A DNA stretch of 64,000 bases from positions 11,461,513 through 11,525,512 of the forward strand of contig OY365810.1 in the NCBI GenBank assembly GCA_959347315.1, written 5' to 3'. The translations under genes were made by a program, and so were the position numbers. Below are positions 22,401 through 33,924 of the stretch, one piece after another (positions within the stretch are counted from its first letter, which is position 1; each line of letters opens with the position of its first letter). The notes under the pieces are model-generated. The model made no database searches and was not told the origin of the DNA. It was given only the letters and a program-made list of their open reading frames with translations. The stretch comes from Bimastos eiseni. Its lineage: Eukaryota; Annelida; Clitellata; Crassiclitellata; Lumbricidae.

Positions 22401-24880
22401 ACATGATAATTTATAATTGTAGGCCTACAATTTTGATTCCTTTTTGCTCCTAATTATGACCTTTAAAGTCAAAATTTTAGGTTTATCCAGGTCTTTCAGT
22501 TACATTAATATTATTGAGTTCATAAATCTAATTAGAATTTCGCTTGTAGCCTAAGTTCGTATTATTTGTATATGCTACAGTCTGAACTCGTCAGTGCACT
22601 GCACTGCACCAAACTCTAAGTAATTACAACAGGTTGACCGGAGAAGGGTGCATGAGATGCTGTTGGGAGTCGTAATTTTGTGTCCGGTGTGCGACTGGGC
22701 ATAGGCGGTACTAGGCCTACTTAAAGAGACTAATAACAAATCTACAATCTTTCTTTTTAAAAAGTGATGATTTTTTCCGGCCATGTAGGCCTACCTGAGT
22801 GCAACAAATGCTAAATAGATTCTGACTTTAAACCAAAGCTGTAGATCTCCGCATGACTTTAAAACGATTAAAAAATCATCATGTAGGCCTATAGGCCTAC
22901 CTAACCATCCAGGATTTGATTTTTGTACTCCAAATAATCTAAGCAGCACTTCGTCATTTAATCGAATAATTTTTTCTATATGCCGAATTATGCTTAGTGA
23001 CTTCGAACCTGTTGGAATTTCTATATAGTGCTAGGTTTGCGTACCGGACAACTTCGTGGACATTGCCAAGGAATCTGTGCGTTTAAAAAGCATGTTGCCT
23101 ACAAATGTAACTGCACCAAACCACCCCTTCAAATGCAATGCATACGATCGAATCTTGGTCACGTGTGTACCCTTTGCAACATTATTGTTTAATTTTCGGT
23201 GGAAGGCTCCTGGCGCGACCGTTGTGTATTTCTTGTTCTACCCTTTCGACGCAGCTAGGCCCAGAGACTATAGTCTATGTCCTATGCAGTCTGCCAATGC
23301 GCAGGGACTGCGTATATAATACGTTCGTGACATAATCTTGTTAAGCATAGACCTGCACATATATGTCACGCTGGGAATAGAATTCTATATGGGAATAGAA
23401 ATAATCGTTCTTAACAAAAATTCGTTTTTTAAGAGACAAGACAGCTGAAAAAGGTAATGGGAGTTATAATAACCGCGTTCTCTGGGCTTACAGTTCGCGG
23501 TGGCGACGTACCGGGCCGGGACAGTCCTCAAGAAGTTCGTACTTCCTCTGGGGTCGAGTCCATCAACCTTGGATGAGATGTTAGGGTCCCTACCCAACGA
23601 TCGATAACTGCTCTGTTCTCTGGATACAAATGGCATACAATTGATTGGCTTTCCAGGCAGTTTAAACTTATTCGATGCCTGGTCAGATTCATGGAGGCAC
23701 AATTCGCTTGCCTCCAGGACTCCTGCCGGGACTACGCCATATATATATATAGGCTTAGGGAGCTCAAGACACTTCTCTGACCTCTTAGTCTTCAGAAGTT
23801 TCGAGTCATCCTCACTTGCCGTCTCGACACCCCCACCAATCCCATCCAGGTACCGAACTCCAGGATTTAAACTCAGGTGCGCCTTGGGTTAGGCCCACAT
23901 GACATGTTATCGAGACTGCATGCTTAACCAAAATTATTGTCATTGTCGTGAAGATTTGATGGGGTTTTTGTAAGTCTTTTCAGGGCCCCATTATCCCCAC
24001 ACGAGGATAAAGGTCTCCATGGGTGCATGCGGCCAGGAATAAAACGCAGGGTTGACCACTTTGAACGGTTCTACAAAAGCGTTATACAAATGTTTAGCCA
24101 CATGCGTACCTCCATGAAATGGACCCAACTGCGTAGAGGTTAACGGTGACAGCAAATAAGGAAATTAGAAATAATCAGGTGCCACATGAACCGGAAACTC
24201 ACGGATTAAGGGTTGAATTCAGACCGAGGCTTCTTTTAAAAGGCTGGACTCATTCAGATTGATGCGCTATGGCAGAATGTCACTACTGCGTCAATGATAC
24301 AGACTCCCGTGCGCTGATCCGTTGAGGTCTATGTAAACAGAAACCAATTGGTCCAAATACTAATCGTAAGACCACATTGAAGGATGGCTTGGTTGCAGCT
24401 GCGTGCATATCTTCAGGCAAATACTTTTATCATCAGTCCATAGATTTCGGCCTCAATGTCTATTGACGCATTCCGTGTGTTGACACAGATTGAGTTTGAT
24501 CTCAGGAGTCAACAAGATGCCTCTTTGTCGCTTATTCTTAAAGAAGTTGGATTGATGAAAACGATTCTTCCTTTATTAAGTTAAGTAAAATAAATCTGGA
24601 TTGGTGTAAATAATTCTTGCTTAAATGGAGGTAGGACAGATGAAGATTATACTAGTTTAACTAGTGGTCGGATATCTAGGCTATAGATGAATATGATTAT
24701 CCTACTTCTCAAATAGGCGTTGAATAAATGAATTCTTGATGAAATTTAAATTGGATTGATGTCAGTGATTCGAGTCGTTGGTTGAAAACTGGATTTAATT
24801 AAAATTAATTTCGAGTAGACCTAATTAGAGGCTAAAAAATAGAAAAATACTCCCATAGTTGTAACTGGATATAACATACT
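19471..24880. other. Intergenic region without recognised genes
   Basis: AT-rich, with several TAGGCCTA palindromes (22,420-22,910). A block at 21,900-21,980 contains GGTCTCGAGACC-type repeats. An unassigned minus-strand ORF (23385-23702) and a tRNA-like B-box string near 23,870 lack other support. I see no splice-consistent gene model. Confidence 0.4.
20792..20809. promoter_or_regulatory. 18-bp perfect palindrome centred on an E-box (CACGTG)
   Basis: AAACGCCACGTGGCGTTT, about 2.2 kb upstream of the Act1-like start codon. CACGTG is the canonical site of bHLH-ZIP factors; regulation of the gene through it is only a possibility. Confidence 0.4.
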
Positions 24881-24889
24881 TGTAGAAGT

Positions 24890-24990
24890 GATTGTCTTAT
24901 CCTGGGGAACATGTGGGGAACATGTCCTAGCCTGGGAGGATTTTGTTCTGAGGGTTTTAGTCTGGAGGATTATGTCCAGAGGGATTATAT
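24890..24990 (+). repeat. Diverged block of a 15-bp minisatellite
   Basis: GGAGGATTTTGTTCTGAGGG, TTTTAGTCTGGAGGATTATG and TCCAGAGGGATTATA follow a ~14-15 bp period and match the GGAGGGATATTGTCC unit of 27,316-27,692 with substitutions. Confidence 0.5.
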
Positions 24991-25199
24991 ATCCGTCTAC
25001 CTACAGTTTCGTCTGTAGTATTGTCTGTATAGCTGCGCGTGTGGACTTATATATCTCTCTCTGTGCGTCTATGTCTCTCTGTGTCTATCAGTGTGCAGAG
25101 AGACAAACACAGAAGTAGGTGTGTAACAGATTCTGTTTGATTGTATACCTATTATATGCATGGAGGTTACTACGCCGTAACCCTATGTATGTATGAGTG

Positions 25200-25300
25200 T
25201 ATGCTTGTGTGTATGTCTGGTTATGTGTGTGCCTCTTCGTCTGTCTTTCTGTCTATCTGTCTTTCTGTCTGGCTGTCCGTGTCTCTTTAGCAGGCATTGT
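25200..25300. repeat. (CTGT/TCTG)n-rich stretch
   Basis: Short CTGTCTTTCTGTCTATCTGT microsatellite; nothing else recognised nearby. Confidence 0.7.
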
Positions 25301-25670
25301 GAATCGTTTTCCTTTATCTGCTAAGAGTAAGTGGTTGCCTTCTGGTTCCCTCCCTGTCCTGTTGTTACTCATTCTCCCTCGGTCGGTGCCACCTTCGATC
25401 TGCGTCACCCATTTTTGTTTTCATTCACGCTCCACTGACGCACGGGCAACGGAGATCGCCTGAAGCGTGAAGTGAGGTTGAACGATTGCGACAGGAGAAC
25501 GCCGAGCGGGAAAGGACTCCGTCCTGAAGAAATGGGATGAGCTGGTAGTGTGTAGACCATCACGTGAAATGGAACATTGAGTCAACCAGAGGTTGACGAG
25601 ACATTTCGAAGTCCGACGAGCGTCAATGGAGACTGAGTTATTCATTATTTGGAATATGAAATACTAAAAC

Positions 25671-25860
25671 CAATTAAACGCAATCTCTGTTTTCCAGTTA
25701 CAATGCTTACGTTGAGACAGTCATGGGCATGAAGTGTTAGTAATTAATCTCCTTGCGTGTAGACCTATATACATGGGTGGAGATTAATTACTGACACTTC
25801 ATGCCCATGACTGTCTCAACGTAAGCATTGTAACTGGAAAACTGAGATTGCGTTTAATTG
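25671..25860. repeat. Near-perfect inverted repeat: 82-bp arms, 26-bp loop
   Basis: Arm 25671-25752 is the reverse complement of 25779-25860 at 80 of 82 positions. One mismatch would be a G-U wobble in RNA. The arms begin CAATTAAACGCAATCTC. TTAA occurs at 25674-25677 and 25854-25857, so a 176-bp palindromic element flanked by TTAA is one reading and a transcribed hairpin another. Confidence 0.92.
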
Positions 25861-26947
25861 ATTTAAGTCATTTAATTAATATATATATACACTTTTATGC
25901 ATGATAGGCCTAATCATGTAATTATTTTAATTGTTGTTATTGACTTCTTTTGTTCTGGTGACTAACGCACATGGCATCAGACAACCGATGACCAACCAAA
26001 TCAAATCCGTGATGGGTCAACAAACCAGAAGACCACTCCGCTTATGCGGTCCAAGTCTTTAGCTGCAGATCGCAATGATACAGGTGATTAAGCAGAACAG
26101 AGTGGTATATGGAATCCTGAGGTATTCCTTGAATACATGTGTAAACTGTCTTGCTCCTGTTTATAGCCTGCGCAGTCACCTATCTCCAACGACAGTGGCA
26201 TTGTATCCAGTGTTGGATGTTGAAAACCATAAGAATAAACAGGGATTTTGCCACGGGACAGCGCATACCCGAGTACAGCAAACTTAAAATTCATAATCGT
26301 AAACTCAAAGTTTCTTATTTTATGCTCAGGGCACCAGCTTGTTCACGAGAGCTGCGTCCTATCAGAGACCGGCGTCAGTGGAGCTTTGAGTCCAGCTGCG
26401 AGAGAAGCTAGAGAGTAAACAGAGGAGCTGCCAAGGTAGGTTTCGATGAGATCGAAAACGCCTGGAATACGAAGTACCGGGTGGATTAGAAGTCAAGACT
26501 TCAATATGACGTGCTCGCCTTTGGGTGATTACTGATAAGTACTAAGAGGAGCCTGGGGCAGATGGCAGTGAGTGGCGGCATGGGCTGGAGCAACAGAGAT
26601 TCTGCGATATTCGGATGGATGTTCGATCCAGAGTCGAGGTGAAGTATGGGGTTTAGAGAACCCGAAGCGAGTTACTTGTGACTGGTGGAAGGGCGATTGA
26701 AACAGAAGGCAGATAGGGTGTTGAACTCGAGTAGTGGTGGCTGGATGGTGAAAGTTGGGGCCAGTACTTACGCCTACGTTGAGAGTAAGTATAGGGCCTA
26801 CGCAAGCAATCCTAGGTTTCAATAGGGGCATAGGGATTTGGTACGTTCAACCTTTGGATTGATTTTAGGGGTGATTTTAGGACGGAAGTGATACGCGTAT
26901 CCTAGTGACAGCTAGAGCTATAGTAAAAATTGAAAGAGTTTTAAGGG

Positions 26948-27035
26948 CATCAGGACAATACCTCCCGGACAATCTCCCCCGGGATTATCTCTCCCCGGAC
27001 AACATCTCCCCTGGACAATCTCCCCCCGAACAATG
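26948..27035 (-). repeat. 15-bp minisatellite, inverted block
   Basis: GGACAATACCTCCCGGACAA and TCTCCCCGGACAACATCTCC are reverse complements of the GGAGGGAGATTGTCC / GGAGGGATATTGTCC units found 300 bp away in the other orientation; five or six diverged copies. Confidence 0.8.
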
Positions 27036-27107
27036 ACACTTGTTTAGGGTGTTATCTTTTTACGAGTTGATGTCACACCATTCTAATTTAAACAAATCCT
27101 TGTAAGT

Positions 27108-27212
27108 TAGTTCTAAAAGTGTTTAAGCCCACTATAAACGACATGAATGTTTTGAGGCTTAACTTATTTGCTCATCACTAAGTAAGTTCTAAAAGTGTTT
27201 AAGCCCATTGTT
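27108..27212. repeat. Short direct repeat between the two minisatellite blocks
   Basis: AGTTCTAAAAGTGTTTAAGC occurs at about 27,110 and 27,184, a ~75-bp tandem duplication. Confidence 0.7.
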
Positions 27213-27315
27213 ACAGGCGAACCACATTAGCTGCTTGATCTTAGCTACTTTATTTTGGACTATTTTAGCACTGGGTAACCAGATAAGCATATACAAACAA
27301 ATGTTGTTGTACGGG

Positions 27316-27692
27316 GGGGGGGATATTGTACGGAGGGAGATTGTCCGGAGGGATATTGTCCGGAGGGAGATTGTCCGGAGGGATATTGTCCGGAGGGAGA
27401 TTGTCCGAAGGGATATTGTCCGGAGGGAGATTGTCCGGAGGGATATTGTCCGGAGGGAGATTGTCCGGAGGGATATTGTCCGGAGGGAGATTGTCCGGAG
27501 GGATATTGTCCGGAGGGAGATTGTCCGAAGGGATATTGTCCGGAGGGAGATTGTCCGGAGGGATATTGTCCGGAGGGAGATTGTCCGAAGGGATATTGTC
27601 CGGAGGGAGATTGTCCGGAGGGATATTGTCCGGAGGGAGATTGTCCGGAGGGATATTGTCCGGAGGGATATTGTCCGGAGGGAGATTGTCCT
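27316..27692 (+). repeat. 15-bp minisatellite in alternating 30-bp dimer, ~25 units
   Basis: GGAGGGATATTGTCC alternates with GGAGGGAGATTGTCC almost without exception; GAAGG variants recur at 60- and 120-bp spacings. All frames stay open, so the long repetitive ORFs here (27208-27738 and antisense) are artefacts. Confidence 0.97.
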
Positions 27693-28744
27693 AGAACCAG
27701 TTTTAGTACATAATTTAAGGAAAAGGGAATTGCAGTAAGTAAGCTTAGAATGGACAGTGTAGATAATTTGTGAAACCAATTTGGAGGCAAGAATGGAAGG
27801 TCACTGATTTGCGCGAGAGCAGAAGCAGGTGCTCGAGAGAGCTTTAAAGCTTTAATATGTCATGATTAGGCCTAGAGCCAGAGAGATGCAATAAAATTGC
27901 ATCTTTTAATTTAAAACTTCGAGCGAGACAGCAATAAGTTAATATAAATTTGACAATGTTAACTGGATTAAATACCTTTATTAGGTGTGGACAAAACTTG
28001 TCCTTGGGCGGTAGGTAGATAGGCCCTAGTTAAATTCCCCTCTGCATGGTATATAGGTAGATATAAGTTAAAACGTTGTAAACGCACAAATACTGCGTTT
28101 ATAAAGCCTGCAATTCTAGTTTTGTATTCGCTCGGAACTGTAGTGAGATATTCCACTATATACCGTAGTTATGGATGGGATACCATTATGTCCGGTCATT
28201 AAATCTGTCGCTACTACTGATTGCAACGCTCTAACTATCGAGAGAGAGATATATATATATAAGGCATGAACGATCTTGAGTATGTCTCCAGAGCATAGTA
28301 GGCCTAATAATGTCGTCTCAACGGGGCAGGACTAAAAACCAATTTCCTCCTTTCAACATCACTTCTTTATCCCTCGCTCACCTTTCGCCAGCCACAGTTC
28401 CTCTGTCCGTCGGCGAAATTTAGGATTTTACGAGCTAAGATCCCAGAAATAAATGCAAAACTGTATTAACACTTTAAAATGTAGAAAGATAAGACCAGGT
28501 TCGATAGAAGCATCCTAGAGAGTTAGACTCCGCGATTGTTCCTGGTAACGTCCCTGCCTTTGACTCCATTAGAACGTTGTTCATACTCTTGTCTCACTCT
28601 CAATTATTCTGCGTAAGGCTGCCATAAGAGTTTTCTGTTTGAGAAAATCAAAGGTTAAATTAGTGAGTTGACAAGAAGTCCTTCAAAGTTTGCAAATACA
28701 GGTTGGAAGTGATCAATAAAATTAATTAACACATAAACGCATGA

Positions 28745-28815
28745 ATATATATATATATATACATGTATATATATACATGTATATATATACATGTATATAT
28801 ATATATATGTATGCG
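28745..28815. repeat. (ATACATGTATAT)n microsatellite
   Basis: TA-rich repeat with palindromic ACATGT cores at 14-bp spacing. Confidence 0.85.
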
Positions 28816-29084
28816 TGCATGTATTTGTGTAAAAGATTATGTATTTTAATGAATGGGTAAGTATATATAATCATAGGCCTATGGATGGATATATGGATAG
28901 ACAGATGAACATGGATTGGATGAATAACTGAATGAATGGATGAATGGACGGATAAGTAAAAAAAAGTAGGCTCGGGCGACTGTTACCTTTATTATAAGTG
29001 CATGGGTGTTGGCTGTCTTTGTGCAGATGTGTCTGTGCGAGCACTAGAGGTTTGTTGGTCGCCCCTGGGTAGTGAAGGGAATGG

Positions 29085-29135
29085 AAGAGAAGGGAAGGGA
29101 AGGAAAGGGAAGGGAAGGGAAGGGAGGAGAAGGGA
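29085..29135. repeat. (GGGAA)n microsatellite
   Basis: Pentanucleotide purine tract immediately left of a GC-rich unique island at 29,150-29,320. Confidence 0.9.
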
Positions 29136-29149
29136 CGGTCAGCCATAGG

Positions 29150-29325
29150 TCTGGCATGCAACATTCCTTGTCGCTGGGCGGCGCTCTTTCCCTGGCCGAC
29201 CGTACAAGTCGTGCGCCGGATGTCATTAATGCGATCGACGGTCCGTGAAACCGCGAATTATCGATAGAAGGAGCGCCGTTAATCATTGCAACGAGATTAA
29301 TGAACGCATCCGACACCCGTGTTGA
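29150..29325. promoter_or_regulatory. Candidate conserved non-coding element with homeodomain-type sites
   Basis: High-complexity, CpG-containing sequence in an AT-rich neighbourhood, with GTCATTAATGCGATCGACGG, GAATTATCGATAG, GTTAATCATTGC and GAGATTAATGA within about 90 bp. It shows no splice-consistent coding frame. Function inferred only from composition and motif density. Confidence 0.3.
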
Positions 29326-29639
29326 CTCTACGCCCGATACATAGTCCCAGGGTCTTTTCGTATGTGTTCGTTACGATGCATACGTTTGTCCACACATTCT
29401 AACTACACACTTTATATGGTCCAATATGTTTCAGACTCCATTTTATGATGGCAATTGTTAATACAAAAGTATGCCTTGCTATTATAATTTAGACTATAGG
29501 TCCATAAAATGTAAATTAGTTTGCAGTAGTAACAGGGTTCTGGGCACACATGAATAGAGTTGACCTATGTAACTTAACTGCTTTTCATACGTGGCGGATA
29601 AATTCAAGGCACATATATGCACACGCAAGCACAATTGGA

Positions 29640-30700
29640 CCACATACTTATATAATAATAATCATAATTATTATTTTTTCCCTAGGTACATATGATCCAT
29701 CGGGATTCAAAAAATTAGGGAGCATTGTTCTGGAATGGCTTATTATTATTGTTATTGTTGTTGTTATTATTATTACAGTAATTTTATATAGTTCCCAATA
29801 AAGTTTGCTTACTCAGAAGGGCTCCAAGCTCAACCTCGGCCGAACAGAACAGTCTTAAGAGTAGTGAGAAACGAGGCAGACTGATTAATAGGTATTTGTC
29901 GAGGCGTGGTACGGAGACCAATCCATGTCACAGGACCAGCCACTGCCTGATAGCAATCTGGGAACGGGGTACAATAAGTTCAGCTTGTGCAGCTGAAAGC
30001 AGTGGAGCTGAACATGCACAGTGGAGCAGCAGAGCTCCAGCAAGTATGGCGGGGCTAAACCCCCAATACACCGCCGTGTACCAGAACAGAAACCCGATAA
30101 GCAATACGCTGTGGGCAAGGAAGCCTATCATACGCAAATTTGAGATGATATTTACATTGTTTTATTGAAGCCCGAGCATAGATCTACATTTTAACCATAT
30201 ACCAATATTGTCCTTCAATTTTGATTCGCACACAATCATGGCAGCAGGCATTAACAGTAGGCCTACAATTAGGCCTAAACAGCGCAATTATAGGCCTACT
30301 TTATATTGTATTTGACGACATTTTATGCAATCCGTTATCAGAATAGTTTGTTTTTTTAGTCAGGATCTAATTTGTCAAAAAGAAGCAAGAAGCAGGAAAT
30401 TAATTTTATATAAATAATAATAATTTATTAGACCACAATGCATTATGTGTTCGCGAATTCTTTGTTCCTGGCGTCGCGAACCCCTCGCAGTGGATAAGTC
30501 TACAGTTTATCGAAGTTTTGCAAAATGAATGCTCTTATTCGCACCCACAGATAACAATCAAAATCTTAATACTTCAATGCTCGTTATTTTCTGATGAAGT
30601 TAATGAATTCCCATAATGCGTAAAGATTCCTCAATGGCCAACGGGATGCGATGGAAGCAGTATCAGGGCAATTAGATATCCATAAATGCTGGTCGAATAT
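29640..30700. other. Non-coding stretch with microsatellites and an island
   Basis: (TAA)n/(TTG)n runs at 29,653-29,780; a 200-bp moderate-GC block at 29,890-30,130 with no assignable product; and a segment at 30,430-30,680 containing an 8-bp inverted repeat GTTCGCGA..TCGCGAAC. Confidence 0.35.
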
Positions 30701-31009
30701 GGTTCGACACTGGAACGAGCAACATCAAATTTCAGTATTGAGTAGGCCTACTAACGAAAATCAGCAGCAAAAACGCTTTTAGCTCAGTTGAACTAATACT
30801 ATATACTATGGCCTTTATTAGCACTTCACGTTCTTTGTACCGACAGGACTTCTTGGCGTCTCAGAATATTATTTCAATAAGCTCTTTGTTCAATACCTTA
30901 CGTAATGAGTTTGTCGGCCGTTTGGAACGATATTCCCTCTGCTACTCGCTCTTTGATGGTCTTAACTGCGTGTATAAATTTATGTTTCTGCCGATACTCT
31001 AAACTTTGA

Positions 31010-31380
31010 CTTAACGCTTTTATTTACTCTTGGGTTTTTCGCACTGGGAGTGCCTCTGATTTTTGATTGTACTGTAGAGGAGCTTTCTAAATCGGCAAAT
31101 ACCATACACTACATATGTCAGTACCATTGTGCGATTGAATCATACGTTATTTTCAAAAAGTTTATTTCAGGTGAAAGCATGTTCCTACTTCGTAAACATG
31201 TGCATATAATCCACAATCACTCAAAAGAAGATAAGCAGTTCATTAAGCAAGCCCTGGGCAGTTACAGTCATGACGTGTTAGCGATTTCTTTTTTTCAGCC
31301 TCAGCTCATCTTCCCACCAGCAGTATACGGTTAGTGTACTCATTATAGCTGATTTCGCTACAAGGGCGCACGTTGAGCAG
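31010..31380 (-). repeat. Interspersed repeat (reverse copy of the 19.2 kb family)
   Basis: Minus strand reads CAGAGGCACTCCCAGTGCGA and AAAACCC, as at 19,197-19,230. On the plus strand GGTTAGTGTACTCATTATAG near 31,330 resembles the block at 5,140. Confidence 0.5.
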
Positions 31381-32035
31381 AAATCTCTAGCAATATTTCA
31401 GCCCTGGCGAGGTTGCTATGTATACCCACAATTCCCACCCTCACTACTCAATCCTCTCACACATGCGCGCTCTCGCACGCATGGACGCGCGCGTGCAAGC
31501 TCTTACTTTGACGGGTAGAAGCAATCACCCTCAGTCTAGACAGACCTATCCACGCCTCAACGCATTCCAGGTCGATGGACCTTAATTGCCGATCACATCC
31601 AATTAGACCGCTGACTGGAAAAGAGTCTCTGTAGCTGACTCTGGAAATCATTCTCCTGCAAGTGGACTGTGTGGCTGTTGTTGTCATTACTAATTAAATT
31701 ATCGGCTTGCAAATAACACAATGGACGAATTTCCTGAAGAAGCACTACAAGAATTATCGATTGTGCGTTTAGATGACGTTCAGTCAACAGGCGAGTTGTC
31801 TGGTTTGAACGGAAACAAGATTTAGAACACTAAGAACAGTACAACAGAGCCTACTAAACATTCTGTTAACCATCTTCTATCTGCTTTTATATACATCTCT
31901 TGTCTCGCGTATATTGTTTATTCTATGTATTTCAATTCTTCGCTTCATTTCCGTTTTCTCACTCCTTCCTCTCTTCCTTGACTTCTTACTCAAATAGATG
32001 TCCCTCTGTTGCTGTCATTTACCCTCCATGCATAA

Positions 32036-32170
32036 GAGATTGACTAGAGCGGTCGGTCAATAAGGCTGAGAATATGGTTCGATCCTCGTCCGAGGAGTTA
32101 CTGTGTAGGGACATTTAGGAAATCATTCGCGTACAATTAGTGAACTGCAATGTACAGCTCCATGAATGTA
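32036..32170 (+). mobile_element. tRNA-derived SINE copy, 5'-truncated
   Basis: AGAGCGGTCGGTCAATAAGG, GGTTCGATCCTCGTCCGAGG and TTACTGTGTAGGGACATTTA match head and body of the 35,330 copy. Confidence 0.7.
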
Positions 32171-32714
32171 TGTCATATGGTCTTGTATGCATATCTCAAT
32201 TTTGAAAGAAGGGTACTATCAAAATGCAGCTGTATCGCTGTCTATCTTCCTGTCTAGCTCTGTTCCTTCTACGTTTTCTCATCCCTTCTTCTCAAGTCAA
32301 GTGAAACCATTGTTTATTAGATTTGTTTATTGCTTTCTCCATACATTAATCACATTTAGCGCAAAGAAACTCTGTATGTATCCAAGTTTTCTTTGTACGT
32401 TTATGCATCTGTTTAATTTTGAAGACCCTCAGCATGGCGTATTTTTAGGCAAAGACGTTCTAACACGTCGCAAGTCTCTTGCCTCCTTACACTACTATCA
32501 TACTGTATTAGATATACATTTTATAAATGTTTATACATTTTATATTAGATATATATATATTTGAACCTCCATACACCGTCTTTTCCATATCCTTTTTTAA
32601 TTTCGTCTTTTCTCTCTATTCTTCATCCGTCTCCTTTCTTCCACCGTGTTCTTTCCTTATCCGTTCTCTCGTTCCATCACTTCCACTTCCTTTCTTTTCC
32701 AGCCTGCGTTGACT

Positions 32715-33240
32715 AAACCTTTTGTTCCGGTCGATTGGTCGGTCGGTCGATCTGTCCGGCGGCCTGTCTACCGTTGACACGGGAGTCGGTCTCTCTTATG
32801 ATGTGCTCAACTTTTCGACCCCTGCATCGATTTCGCCGCCAGTCACCGGCCGTGATGGCCGCCCGATGCAGTCACGACCGCGTCAGCCGACCGCCCGAAT
32901 ATCTATTTCCACTCGGCCTATCCGAGGGATTTATGCGGTCAGCGATAAACTTAGGCCGCAGCCACTGCCTCCTGCTTAATACAGACACGACGACGCGGTC
33001 GCTTAATAGATGCCGGTATTTCTCGCTGCGACGGGGTCAGACGGGGAAATGGAAGCCACTCGACCGGGCTCTGCCCTCACGTCCACCAACTCACCCGCAC
33101 AAATCCACCGCCTGACGAACGGGTCAGGTCCACCCGGTGTCACTGCGATGACCGGGTGGTGGTGTTGGTGGTGGGAAGAGACGCCGCTAGGCCTGTGGTG
33201 GTCTATAGAGAAGATGGTGCACTGCCTGGCCGTGATGTAA
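32715..33240. promoter_or_regulatory. GC-rich unique island
   Basis: About 500 bp of CpG-rich, non-repetitive DNA between pyrimidine-rich sequence and a large (TAA)n tract. It contains GGATTTATGCGGTCAGCGAT and GCGGTCGCTTAATAGATGCC, which look regulatory. Overlapping short ORFs in several frames have no recognisable domain or clear splice sites. Confidence 0.3.
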
Positions 33241-33316
33241 GGTACATGTAGCTGACATTATATGGGGTCGTTTCAGGAAGAGCGGTAGGAAGAGAAGGAG
33301 GAGAAAGTAAAGGAAT

Positions 33317-33318
<2 letters not shown>

Positions 33319-33355
<37 letters not shown>

Positions 33356-33392
33356 AATAATAATAATAATGATAATAATAATAATAATAATG

Positions 33393-33461
<69 letters not shown>

Positions 33462-33462
33462 T
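33319..33462. repeat. (CAA)n(TAA)n microsatellite
   Basis: About 12 CAA followed by some 35 TAA triplets; the leucine, isoleucine and valine homopolymer ORFs here are artefacts. Confidence 0.97.
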
Positions 33463-33660
33463 CCGTATCAGGAGATCCCATGGAGACCGTGCACTTGTTT
33501 CAACGTCTTTCAATTTGCACTCAAAGATTCAACGCCGTAGCATTCAGAGGCACGTTGAAACAGCCCACTGGGATCGACAATTAAAAAAAACTGTCACTCA
33601 GCCTGTCAGTATTTTGAAAAAGCGCAGAAGGACTGTTGTACGTGTGAGTGCGCTGACGGA

Positions 33661-33725
<65 letters not shown>

Positions 33726-33810
33726 TGATTGAATATCTTCTAAATATACTCGCCATTATTTCATAAGCTTACACAAATAATATAAAAAAATAATAATGAT
33801 AATAACGCAA
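33661..33810. repeat. (AAT)n microsatellite and AT-rich flank
   Basis: AAT/TAA triplets at 33,661-33,725 and a second, broken run near 33,780-33,810. Confidence 0.9.
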
Positions 33811-33924
33811 TAGCGTTCAAAAGCCCTTTCGCCACTTGTGAGACCGACGATTAGGGCCATTCCAGACTACATTTTCTTATTCTAATTAATATTCTAGTCC
33901 CTAGTGATCATGTATACCTCGGGG

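Noticed and set aside
23385..23702. Minus-strand 105-residue ORF
   Set aside because: Not repetitive but no recognisable domain and no convincing splice partner; kept only as an unassigned note.
27189..27790. Long ORFs on both strands (up to 196 residues) with 10-residue repeats
   Set aside because: The 15/30-bp minisatellite has no stop codon in any frame; no unique flanking domain or splice support.
29885..30168. Overlapping ORFs on both strands, one hydrophobic
   Set aside because: Neither strand has family similarity I recognise; likely repeat or non-coding.
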